Shown here in pieces: positions 13,601 through 21,830 of a stretch of DNA of 64,000 nucleotides. The translations under genes and the position numbers were made by a program. This DNA comes from Lingula anatina (Eukaryota > Brachiopoda > Lingulata > Lingulida > Lingulidae): positions 342,225-406,224 of the forward strand of contig NW_019775114.1 in the NCBI RefSeq assembly GCF_001039355.2, written 5' to 3'. Position 1 is the stretch's first letter; each line of letters starts with the position of its first letter. The notes beneath the pieces were generated by a model that saw only the letters and a program-made list of their open reading frames with translations, ran no database searches and was not told the DNA's origin.

Positions 13601-15928
13601 ACCCCAGGAGCGGGACCCCTTGGAAACTACAATGACCACCCCTCAGCTCGCCTGCGTACCACAGAGAGTGGAGAGCATCTCTCTCGGAGAGACTCTTACG
13701 AGGATGCCATCAGGAGATACTCTCCACGTCCAGAAGAGTATGATACAGGGCAATACTCTCCTCGTCGTAGGGAAAATGAATACAGGGGACAGTTTGGGCC
13801 AAGATTCCAACCACAACAACATGGCCGCATGTCCCCAGGGCCAGTGTTTGAGTTTGACCCGCGGAGAATGTCGCAGCAGTTTAGAGACTATATTGCCAAC
13901 CCGCCAAGCAGTCAGTATATTCCCGGTGGACCCCCAGGGAGTTACCTGCCCACTCCCCCTGGGGATCTGTACCCAAGGCGGGGGTCTCCAACCCCCGGGG
14001 ACGTTGGATACCAGAGAAGGTTCATCCCTAGATCTCAGGAGGCACACATTCCTAGGAGGTATCAACCTCGTCATCAACGAGACAGTTACGATGACCAGCA
14101 GCCTCATTTTCAACCATGGGATGGTTATGAACGTCGGTTGTCGCAGCCATCTAGGGGTAGTTACGATGATGAACAATATCTGCCATACAGATCACGTTCA
14201 TCTCCACCTATAGGTCGGTATCCTGAGGAATATGATTATTATCAGCCTCCACAGAATGAAGAGCGCCCTAGATCACATTCCATGCCTCCACACACCTACT
14301 CAAATAGAGGATATGAATATGATGACTTTTCTCAACCTCCATATGCAGAAGAGCCCTACTTCAGTCCACAAAGTCGCATGCGACCAGAACCTCAGGTTCC
14401 AGTGCGAGATCACAGTAGAGATCCATCTCCATACGACAGATATGGACCTCCCAGACCTGCATTTGAACATCCAGGTCAGGAACCTCCACCTCCGAGAGTG
14501 CCTCCATTCCAACGTGGTTCTCATGCTACAGAAGACAGCATGCAGAGTTTCCAGACACCTAGTATTGGGAGTGAGCGTGAGGAAGCTGTACATCCCAGGT
14601 CCATGGTACGCCACAGCACTGCTAAACCACTGCGTCCTGATCGCACTTTCCACACCAGCTCCCCTAGTGAGGAGTTGGGTCTGCAGCCATTTGACCTGGA
14701 TGAAATCAGCTCAGTGAACCCTTCATCAACAGCCACATCACGACGTACTTTCCCCAGCTCTTCAACCTTCCCAACATCCTCATCTAATTTCCCATCATCC
14801 ACCAGCAATATCCAAGATGGTGGCCACTCACAAGCACGACAATCCGCAGCAGCATTAAGTCCTGTGATTGACATGTCGTCCATACCCCCAGAGTCGTCAG
14901 ACATGTATCAGTTGGACCCCCAGGAGCCACAGAGAAGGTTCAGTGCTGGTGACATTCCTCAGACTGACACCAGGAGGCTTTCACGTGACAGCAGCCCCTC
15001 TAGAGAGAGACAGATTGCACGTGTGTCACCTTCTCCAAAACGTGAAGAAACTCCATCATATCCTAGAGGAGAGGGAAGTGAGGAGCGGCCATTTCATTAC
15101 ACAAGAGACCGGTTACAGGGAGCTATTGAGAGGGCACGACGTGGACCTATAGCAAGACGTCTTCAGGGCTCCTCACGAGGCAGTGCACCTGATGTAGATC
15201 AGCCATCTGAGACACCGCGCCATTCCTGGAATGCACTAACGCCATCTACTGGAGAAAAGACTAGAGACGACTCAGGCAGAGATGGGGAAACAACTGTCAT
15301 TCCTCAGACATTTGCAGACAGTGTCGCCCCCTATAAAGACATTCCAGCCAATCGTACCAGCGTGACCTCAGGTCTGAGTGGGAGCTCAGGCCGTGGCAGC
15401 AGTGGTGGAGCAGTCAGCAAATCAGCTTCTCTGTCACATTCACAGCCCAATATCTCCCAGATGGACCAATCAGGAGACATGCCAAGCTCCAGCAGTGGCC
15501 AGGGCAGTAGAAACACCTCACAGACGATGTCGTCCTCATCACAGTCAGCACGTGGTCGCATGAATTCTTCTCTCAGTTCTACAAACACTCCTCAAGAGCA
15601 TGATATTAGCACTGAGAGTTCCCCGTACTCCATAGGAGACACACAGCACAAGAGAGACGCCTCAGTGGATGAAAACTATGAATTTGATAACCCAACTGAG
15701 TCTGAACTCTTAGACGCTTTAAGGAATGTCTCCAAAACTTCCCGTAATAGCTCACGTGACTTTAACTCCAGTGATCCAGATATCTCGCGACACGAGCGCA
15801 CCGGGAGAGGGGACAGGTTTTCAAAGCTGAGAGAAGAGTATAAGCAGTATCGCAGGAAGCAACAGTTGCAGCAGCCTGAGAGTCCAGGAGGAGAACAGTG
15901 GGAGGAGATTGAGAGTGAACTCTTGTGA
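1050..15928 (+). CDS. IGSF9: IGSF9/Turtle-type Ig-FN3 cell-adhesion receptor, 5' part outside window
   Basis: Predicted single-pass membrane receptor of the IGSF9 (Dasm1)/Turtle family, which works in homophilic adhesion, dendrite and axon patterning and synapse organisation in other animals. I read these exons, all with GT-AG borders: 1050-1200, 1527-1660, 1780-1895, 2134-2287, 2517-2628, 2902-3074, 5166-5237, 6888-6968, 8110-8403, 9003-9152, 9478-9526 and 13222-15928. Phases are continuous and the sum is exactly 1398 codons including the stop. Domain order is Ig, Ig, FN3, linker, FN3, transmembrane helix, long disordered tail. Vertebrate IGSF9 proteins have five Ig and two FN3 domains, so these are probably Ig4 and Ig5; the signal peptide and earlier Ig domains lie left of base 1. 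The motifs YTCTPYN and DPP at the Ig-Ig border, and the VIW/FK split in FN3-1, match IGSF9. Family assignment rests on recalled similarity; whether it is IGSF9- or IGSF9B-like is not resolved. Confidence 0.88.
1160..1327 (+). repeat. Tandem duplication of an exon-intron border plus GA microsatellite
   Basis: The last about 41 bases of the Ig exon together with its GTGTGT donor (1160-1207) recur at 1278-1327 with four or five mismatches, separated by GT and GA runs. The second copy has no acceptor, so it is not an exon by itself, but it supplies a second potential donor. GA-rich low-complexity DNA continues to about 1460. Confidence 0.7.
1780..2287 (+). CDS. IGSF9: Ig domain (probably Ig5) encoded by two exons
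   Basis: Exons 1780-1895 and 2134-2287. The domain opens with DPPYFTMRPNPYY, then the B-strand VTFPCAASG, the core ISWRK, and the F-strand KSDHGKYECVAKN, followed by TTVITSTLLIIE leading into FN3. The intron between the exons is phase 0. The second acceptor has a strong T-rich tract (2112-2133). Confidence 0.86.
2517..3074 (+). CDS. IGSF9: First fibronectin type III domain, two exons
   Basis: Exons 2517-2628 and 2902-3074. FN3 landmarks are APYNVTV at the start, the IDWKPAYDGGYPQRYVIW B-C strands, and the SFTIHKLVPDSAYEFMVMSRNQLG segment (L-x-P-x-x-x-Y-x-F) near the end. The intron splits the Trp codon of the IWFKRE segment, as in other IGSF9 genes as far as I recall. The exon ends in phase 1 (AAAG|gtgagg), which sets the reading frame for the linker exons. 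Confidence 0.87.
3269..3576 (+). CDS. Candidate alternative exon: basic linker, hydrophobic segment, Cys-rich end
   Basis: Unconfirmed. A GC-rich island inside the intron between 3074 and 5166. An acceptor (TTTCAG at 3263-3268) preceded by two CTAAC branch-point-like sites joins in phase 1 to the FN3-1 exon and stays open for 102 codons to a TGA at 3574-3576. The predicted piece has a Pro-rich start, a strongly basic stretch (GRPGNRGGRKPDRKRTRGR), then LMLLLSLLLLLLYW and a tail with six Cys. A donor after 3472 would instead make it a phase 1-1 cassette splicing in frame to 5166. Against it: the Leu/Cys part comes from a degenerate TTG/CTG-like repeat and the reverse strand is also open. Confidence 0.3.
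3838..3955 (+). repeat. Short minisatellite, about 22-bp unit
   Basis: About five imperfect units of the type CACACCTAACACATTTACCAT, in the intron downstream of FN3-1. No coding or RNA signal seen. Confidence 0.7.
5166..6968 (+). CDS. IGSF9: Two small Ser/Thr/Pro-rich linker exons between FN3 domains
   Basis: Exons 5166-5237 (72 nt) and 6888-6968 (81 nt), both phase 1-1, so either can be skipped without a frameshift. They encode a Ser/Thr-rich stretch (GSTTPSSSWVPTTSTAS) and then GYDGSLPITPPTNS...RIESPQ. This looks like an O-glycosylatable spacer between FN3-1 and FN3-2. Acceptors are CTTGTAAAAG (weak) and TTTGCAG. IGSF9 proteins have a low-complexity linker in the same place. Confidence 0.7.
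5941..6146. mobile_element. MITE family 2, intronic copy
   Basis: Inverted ends include GACTAACAG...GATCAAATATG on the left and CATATTTGATCCATGGATCTGTTAGTC (shown in two halves: CATATTTGATCC, GGATCTGTTAGTC) on the right. The right edge GGCC is followed by TAA. Left edge approximate. Related copies at 8600, 49595 and 56144. Confidence 0.5.
7004..7218. mobile_element. TTA-target MITE family 1, copy b (215 bp)
   Basis: Flanked on both sides by TAA (7001-7003 and 7219-7221). Termini CCATTTCCAGAGATTAGATC and, inverted, CTGTATTCCCAGAGCTTTTAG, each leading to the palindrome AGATCGATCT. Internal inverted pieces ACTCCCTGGGGG and GACTCCCCACTGGGGA-like. No coding capacity. The 3-bp TTA/TAA target suggests the PIF/Harbinger superfamily. 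Confidence 0.75.
8110..8403 (+). CDS. IGSF9: Second fibronectin type III domain, single exon
   Basis: One 294-nt exon encodes a complete FN3 domain: PGTPENITAILFDNGTIRVSWDP..., the YYHLRYRK strand, and the YTLRGLLEGDTYQFQVIAYS segment with the L-x-x-x-x-Y-x-F-x-V pattern. Acceptor TTTCCAG; donor A|GTAGGT. It is phase 1-1, as is common for FN3-coding exons. Confidence 0.86.
8600..8800. mobile_element. MITE family 2, about 200 bp
   Basis: Long imperfect terminal inverted repeats: CACATTCACAGCCTGTTGAT at the left and ATCAACTGGTTCTGAATGTG at the right, continuing inward through ACTAGTCC...AATCAAATATGG and its complement. TAA lies on both sides (8597-8599, 8801-8803), again a 3-bp target. Confidence 0.65.
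9003..9152 (+). CDS. IGSF9: Transmembrane and juxtamembrane exon
   Basis: Encodes VVPVSILNAGGIIS, then a 24-residue hydrophobic helix (about IAVGCVLILIITIIIIVVVC), followed by the stop-transfer sequence RVRRQKKKRRKEEK. The orientation (ectodomain before, basic cluster after) makes this type I topology. Confidence 0.88.
9478..9526 (+). CDS. IGSF9: 49-nt juxtamembrane exon, copy 1
   Basis: Encodes GDIKYDTPNHVNAFNK and bridges the transmembrane exon (phase 1) to the tail exon (phase 2). Acceptor TTTTTTCAG, donor GTAGGT. An identical exon recurs at 11234-11282. Because 49 is not a multiple of three, only one copy can be used in a productive transcript. Confidence 0.75.
10289..10428. mobile_element. 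140-bp foldback element, absent from the partner copy
   Basis: Ends GGCTCCGTATCTCGAAAGGT and its near complement (CCTTTCAAGATACGGAGCC). Inverted arms of about 35 bp contain the complementary TATGTTGCGCA and TGCGCAACATA. CTG flanks both ends and a single copy marks the empty site at about 12042-12044; the exact target length (3 to 5 bp) is ambiguous because bases overlap. No ORF. Confidence 0.8.
11234..11282 (+). CDS. IGSF9: 49-nt juxtamembrane exon, copy 2 (duplicate)
   Basis: Base-for-base the same exon and splice sites as 9478-9526, inside the second copy of the 1.75-kb direct duplication. Inclusion of both copies would break the frame. Either it is mutually exclusive with copy 1 or, more likely, the duplication is an assembly artefact. 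Confidence 0.5.
12470..12722 (+). repeat. 20-bp minisatellite (VNTR), about 11 units
   Basis: Unit close to ATTCAGGGACATTGGGCATC, with two interspersed variant units reading CATTTCACCCAGAAACAT. The allele in copy 1 (10864-10930) has only two or three units. Long open frames across it on the plus strand are repeat translation, not a gene. Confidence 0.9.
12937..12961 (+). repeat. Poly-C tract
   Basis: About 25 consecutive C. The other duplication copy ends at an N at the equivalent point, so the tract probably broke the assembly. Confidence 0.9.
13222..15928 (+). CDS. IGSF9: Terminal exon: about 900-residue disordered cytoplasmic tail
   Basis: Acceptor TTATTCCAG at 13213-13221, then 2707 nt of open frame to TGA. 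It starts QEKNARKDPDGFSGFSGVKPEIY. The tail is rich in Pro, Ser, Arg, Tyr and Gln with many acidic-Tyr motifs (DSYED, YDDEQY, YEYDD), Pro runs (EPPPPRVPP) suited to SH3 ligands, and many SP/RxxS sites. A charged, helix-prone end (FSKLREEYKQYRRKQQ) precedes a final ESELL, which could be an acidic C-terminal interaction motif. Long disordered tails are usual in IGSF9 proteins. Higher GC and codon order separate it clearly from the flanking AT-rich introns. Confidence 0.88.
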
Positions 15929-16320
15929 AGTGGAGGCACAAATAATGAGATTTTGGAAGAAATCTTGTGAACTTAAAGAACAGATAGTGAGCTCCTTAGG
16001 AGTGGAGGTACAGATCATGAGAAAGAGAGTGTGAAATTTTTATGAAAAGGAGATAAATAATAATGTTGATGTTGAGACATGATATATCAGCATATCAGAA
16101 TAAAAAATAAAACCAGGGTTGCATTTAATATGGATAATTTCAGATAGAGAGTATTCAAAAAGTTATAATAGGTATAGGAATGTGCTTTTAGGGATTTTTG
16201 AAATATACAGTTAAATTGAGGAGAGACAGCAGGCTTGCAGGAGCTGTAAGTTCCTACATTAAAAGTATATCTGTGTGAATGTACAAAAAAGAAGTAATGT
16301 GCTGGGGGGTTAATAAAAGA
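15929..16320 (+). other. Probable 3'UTR of the IGSF9-like gene
   Basis: AT-rich sequence after the stop. Candidate AATAAA signals lie in AATAAAAAATAAAA (about 16101-16114) and TTAATAAAAGAG (about 16310). A short imperfect direct repeat (GTGGAGGCACAAATAATGAGA at 15931 and GTGGAGGTACAGATCATGAGA at 16002) starts it. The real cleavage site could be further right. Confidence 0.5.
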
Positions 16321-19067
16321 GATGTCAACTGTCTGGCTTCAGAAGCATGTGAGAGTTCTCAGACAAATAATGCAAGATTGCCAGTAGTTTACCTGCCACA
16401 GAATATATACATATATATAAATATGGTGATATTCTCTATGTATATAAAACTTTGAATAGAACACTATAGTTTGTAATTAATATTGTAAACATTTACTTGC
16501 AGTAAAAAGTGGTCACCACAAACAATTGTAACTTAAAAAGTTCCCAGTGTGTATACATAGAATATATGCATATAATTGGGCAATTTGTAAAGCAAGGAAT
16601 TATATACAAACTATATATAACCTGGTATTGTACAGTTTTTACTGAAGAGTGACTAGAAACTTCATTGATGTTTTATTCTACCTGTAACAGCACAACTGGA
16701 CAAGGTATATTTATGTGGATATGTATGTAATATGTATTTCAGAGCCTGACTAATTATATTGAGTCATTCCATATGAATTGTAGCATATATGTGTAATTTA
16801 AAGTGATGATTACTATCTTGTCTTTGAATATGGAGACATTTATTTTGAATGTTGACATTGACACTTTTAGTCAAAATCACATCAAGCTTTTTTTAGAAAA
16901 TGTACAATTATTCTTAGTCTAAATTTTTATTAACTCACTTTTTTTTAAGGTTTAAGTTAACCCTCTTGTTAAGGGCAGACATTTCCATATAATATCATTT
17001 TTCACTAAAATATGAAGAGCGCTGTAACAATGAATGGTATTGTGGCAATTTGAACAAACTCCTTTTCATTCAAATGATCTGCTTTGCCATATTTTTTCTG
17101 ATTATTTGTAAACATTTTTCCAAACATTTGTAAACATTTTGTTTTAAATAGTTTTGTCACAATCTCCACATCCATCAAATGAAAGACTGATCTCTGTTTG
17201 AGAAATCTCATTCCTTTTGTAGATTCTTCTATCTCTTCATTCAGCACAAGTTTTGCTAGATTTAATTTTAAAACAACATATATTTGATGATAGCTTTTGT
17301 ACTCCAAGATTCCATGACACTGGATGAGACTAGCATACACATTTTGAAGCAGAATTTTATAACACTGGTGGCAATACACTCCCTAGATCTACAATAGCGC
17401 TCAATTGAATTGGCTAACGTAGCTGCTTCCCTTGTTCAGTTTTCATTTGTCAAAACATGTAGGGACTTCTACGATAACTCAGTCGTTGATGATGCAGTAT
17501 GTGCCCTTTATTCCACACGGATATCTTGAACCCTCCTAGAAACCAGTGTTAACGTTCCCAAACATCTGCAACGGTTGTCTTGTAGTTATATCTGTGTGGG
17601 TGGAAAGGTTTATGTCGTCATTTTACTAGTAACGTTTGAAATTAAGGTGCATTTACATATATCTTGGGTTGGCTCTTGTTACGTCCCGTCTGCACACTGC
17701 ACGATGGAGCTTATCTCGCCATACAGACGACACACCTCGCCCCTTGCTAACTGGACGCCGAGTGTTACTTGCGACATCAGATAGTTGACGCTTGGCTTTA
17801 ATTTCCTGCGTCAAGCTTATAGAAGGACCAGTCTGACTTGTATGGAAACACGCCTTCAGACGCTACGGCCTACTGAGTGTACCGGTTGCAGCCCTAGGAA
17901 CCAAAGGTCCTAATGGATTTCTTTGATCATACTCTAGAATCAAAGAGATGGACAGTTGAAATTGCAAATGTAAATATTGATAAAACTGCTATTTGTACAG
18001 AAGTACTCGACTAAGCCATTACACACCAAGGAGAGTCGGTAGATTGAAACTAACGTATCCCACATTAGATCTTGTAAGATTTGGCGGTTCTTGCAACAAA
18101 TGCAGCTCATATAGAGTGCTTCTTATAATGCGATGACACTAGAAACTGGGCTTTCTTGGCTCAGACCAGAACTGTCAAAGGAGGTGAAATTGTAGTTTAT
18201 AAGTTGTCTTCTAGATTGTAACCAATAGACTGACTCCACCTTTCGTCCAACCCAAGGCAGGTTCGGTATCTTGCTATAGATTGGAGAACTGAAATTGCCG
18301 AAGGTTTTCCAGTACCAGTACCTTTTTGCAACCATCGGCGGCCATACCAGTATTGTAGCTGCCTAAACACCACTGTAATCAAAGCTGTCCAACGACATAA
18401 CAAGAAATAAAAAGATCCATATTAACTTAATTTCATTGTTTTATTAATATTGTTATTCACAGTAATGTCGTTTTGTGTACGAAAACTACGTTTGTAAAAG
18501 ATCCCTGGCAAAAAGCGTTTTTTTTTTTTTTTGTTTTTTTTTTTTNNNNNNNNNNNNNNNNNNNNNNNNNNNNNNNNNNNNNNNNNNNNNNNNNNNNNNN
18601 NNNNNNNNNNNNNNNNNNNNNNNNNNNNNNNNNNNNNNNNNNNNNNNNNNNNNNNNNNNNNNNNNNNNNNNNNNNNNNNNNNNNNNNNNNNNNNNNNNNN
18701 NNNNNNNNNNNNNNNNNNNNNNNNNNNNNNNNNNNNNNNNNNNNNNNNNNNNNNNNNNNNNNNNNNNNNNNNNNNNNNNNNNNNNNNNNNNNNNNNNNNN
18801 NNNNNNNNNNNNNNNNNNNNNNNNNNNNNNNNNNNNNNNNNNNNNNNNNNNNNNNNNNNNNNNNNNNNNNNNNNNNNNNNNNNNNNNNNNNNNNNNNNNN
18901 NNNNNNNNNNNNNNNNNNNNNNNNNNNNNNNNNNNNNNNNNNNNNNNNNNNNNNNNNGCCCCATACAACTAATCTGTCGCACAGGGGATTTTTACTGAGG
19001 CGCCAATATATCGTTCTAAGGGTGTTATACATGTAGTTTCTTTATCAAACGCCTGAATGCAAATGCG

Positions 19068-19105
<38 letters not shown>

Positions 19106-20421
19106 TTTTGTTTTTTTTTTCCCTTAAGTTCCACTGTACCAAGCTCTGATGACTGGCCGACGTCTGACATCAAATGATCAAGTCTTAACCCGCATCTAAC
19201 AGATTGTCCGAACGCTGTTTAAATAAAAAAGGGAGAAGAGGTCCTAATTTTAAAGCATACTTTCTCGGCACTGTACTGATTTTTAGGCTGACAAAATGGA
19301 ACACATCTGTCGGCTATTGAAATCAAAAGGTACACTCTGTCCATGTATAAAACTTTATTAAAGGAATAGGTTTCTACATGGATTTTTTTCTCAAGATAGC
19401 TATCTTTATCTCATTTAACAACAATAACTATAATTTATTAACCTCCTACGTTAATGCATAAAAGTGAATTACAAAATTGGAAAATGTCTTCAAATATTAA
19501 AAAATCAACAAGTAACGTTGTACAATTCTTTGTAAATGCCGTGCTGGTGAATCACTTGTTTGTAGAGGAAAATATTACGTTAAGCAGTCGTTATTTGTTA
19601 CAATCATATTCATCCAGTCCTTGATATTTTAAAACTTCTACAGAAGCTTATATTTTAACAGATTTTGTCTGTAGGCTCAAATATAAACAGAGTTAAAGGG
19701 CGAGACGTACTTTAAAGTATTACGAGCATCAAAAAACACACGCAGGCGTGGGGCAAGGCAAAACGACTCCTTGAAAATCGTTAAAACACTTATTTGAAAA
19801 AATTGTAACAGCAGTGAATTTAAAAAAGTATTTCTATAACAAAATAATATGCCATATCCAAAGAAAATCAAATATGAAATTATCAAAGGGAAAATTGCCT
19901 TGAAATATTTTATTAATTTTACTTATCATTATATGTAGATCGGTTTCGTACGTATTCGATTGCGGCATTGTACACTAAATACCCGTGTAACCGATTTGAA
20001 ATATTTGGTACTTCTTTCGTTTAATAAGGTCAAATAAATGCAGTTAGTATCTCAATGGCTGGTACTTAAAATCGAACAAGTTTGTTGTCTATTTTTGTCT
20101 TCATAACACTACGTGCGTAATCCCTGTAGTTTTATTTTCTGTTGAAAACATATCACTTGTGTTAGATGTGGCTGTCTATTGTCTTCTCTCTAGTAAACTA
20201 CGTTCCAATGTGACAGAAATGGTAGTCCTAGGAATGTAGTCCAGGTTCCAATATGATAAGTACTGGTTAGGGTTAATTAAGGTATTAGGGTTAGTATATG
20301 GAACGGATGTCACCTGTACATGTACAAATAGTCATGAGGAACAGAGTAAAATTCTTAACAGACTACCATTCTTGTCACATTGAATTATTTATACAGCCGA
20401 CGTGGTCACTTTTTCGGTCAT
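16321..20421. other. Intergenic stretch, no supported gene
   Basis: AT-rich DNA between the convergent IGSF9-like and CD225 genes. A 124-codon minus-strand open frame at 17005-17379 has no recognisable motif and no ATG-plus-splice context I can support. The 18546-18957 gap and a broken poly-T run at 19070-19120 lie inside. The 3'UTR of the CD225 gene should occupy the right end. Confidence 0.6.
18546..18957. other. Assembly gap (412 N)
   Basis: Run of N flanked on the left by poly-T. Open frames that cross it are meaningless. Confidence 0.99.
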
Positions 20422-21830
20422 TCAAGCCGAGGTGGTTGGCATGGTCGTCCAGAAACTGTCCCAAGAATCCCCCCACGAGGTATTACCCACGGAGTCGGAG
20501 TAGGAGCTGACCGCGGCTGCCCAGAAGATAAAAGGGCTGGTGACCAGCAGAACCACAGCAACGATGACACAGAGCAGCGTGATCACGATGCCGGCGATGT
20601 TAAGGCCCAGGGCCACGCTGCCGCTGGACTTGGCGCTGGCGGTGTCTCCATGGTCTGTCGCACTCCGAGACTTTACTGGAACAAGATACAGAGAGAGAAC
20701 TTACTTAGGAAATTCACTGTTTTAATACTACTTTCCACACAACACGTCCAGCATTTCTTCAAATTACGTAGAATATGTGGAACATAATTTTTTAAAAATG
20801 TTGTTCCAAAAATGACTTCAATGTCTCTAATTTACTACATGTACGAGTACTTTACATATGGATAAAGCCGTCTACACGTTATATAGACAACTTTGTCTAG
20901 TGTCTATGTAAGATGACGACCTGTCCTCTTGTACTAGAAGTCTGTAGAGTAGATGTTCTGCAGAGGGGAGAAGAGCGACCAAATTTAAAGCATGTTGTAA
21001 ATAAAAAAATACTTACTTGAGAAAATCAGGGCCAATATTCCAAATAAGAAGTTGCAGCAGAGCATCACGAAGATGGAGAAGTAGAGGTAACTATAGGGTC
21101 TTGGCGTGGTCACCACAGTGGCCGGCATGATGACCTGGGCGCCGGGCTGAGGTCTGGAAGATAGGGATATACACGGGTTAAAGGGATAACTACTGTTCAC
21201 TTTGGCCAAAAATGAATTTTCATTGGTTAAAGTACAATTTCCCCATATTTATCAATGGTAAATGAATTCATTTCGTCATTCAAAGTGAGTCCCTGGTTTT
21301 ATTCTAAAAAGTTTGGCTTCTTTGTAATATTCTCTTAAGAGGTTATTACAGAGTGTAGCCAACTATGGGGGTCACATGATTTAATGGCAAGCACAAATTC
21401 CAGAATAATCATTAGCTGCCGTTTTGGTGGTAAAACAATTTATTATATTTCTATGAGTTGTTTACAATGTATTTATTGTGAAATATGGATTTCATGCGAA
21501 GAGTTTTTATCCCTTTAACACAATCAGAGAGGAGATCAGAGGGGGGGGGGGCGGGGCTGGGGTATAGAAAATGGGGGCAAACACTAGTTAATATGTTTTA
21601 ATGAATATAAGAGTGGGTTCGATTTATTTTTAGAAATAGCTTTTCTTCTTGGAGAGAGAGAGGGGGGGGGGTTAAACTCACTGGTACATGACGGCCCCTT
21701 GCCCCGGTTGTTGCCCAGGGGGGTAATACTGCACTGGTTGACCTGGCTGCACTGGTTGACCTGGCTGCATTGGTTGCAGCTGAGGTTGTGGTGAAGTTGG
21801 ACTCGGCTGAGGCGGCATTTGGTTGGCCAT
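20422..21830 (-). CDS. CD225/dispanin (IFITM-like) membrane protein, gene 1
   Basis: Three coding exons on the minus strand: 21830-21682, 21153-21017 and 20675-20422, GT-AG throughout, phases 2 and 1, total 180 codons (179 aa). Exon 1 starts MANQMPPQPSP and is a Pro/Gln-rich cytosolic tail with PGQPVQ repeats. Exon 2 holds the first hydrophobic helix (YSYLYFSIFVMLCCNFLFGI) with the paired Cys typical of CD225. The join gives FSIKSRSATDHGDT, equivalent to the CD225 loop SVKSRD. Exon 3 gives ALGLNIAGIVITLLCVIVAV, the second helix. The TTATAG acceptor before the ATG and a GTAAGT donor at about 22271 imply a non-coding first exon near 22272. IFITM/PRRT/dispanin proteins sit in plasma or endosomal membranes; the specific role here is unknown. 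Confidence 0.87.
21178..21518. mobile_element. 341-bp MITE family 3, TTAA ends, in CD225 gene 1 intron
   Basis: Begins TTAAAGGGATAACTACTG and ends GAGTTTTTATCCCTTTAA, so the ends are inverted TTAAAGGGATAA. If TTAA is the target duplication, the element would be piggyBac-like; a TA target is the alternative. A partial copy in reverse orientation lies at 55105-55430 and a left-end fragment at 40211. Confidence 0.7.

Noticed and set aside
13581-14904. Long open frames of 94-210 codons in other frames of the IGSF9 tail exon
   Set aside because: They are shadows of the 900-codon reading frame, made by its biased composition, and carry no domain.
18422-19036. Open frames spanning the N run
   Set aside because: Unknown bases translated as X; no evidence.
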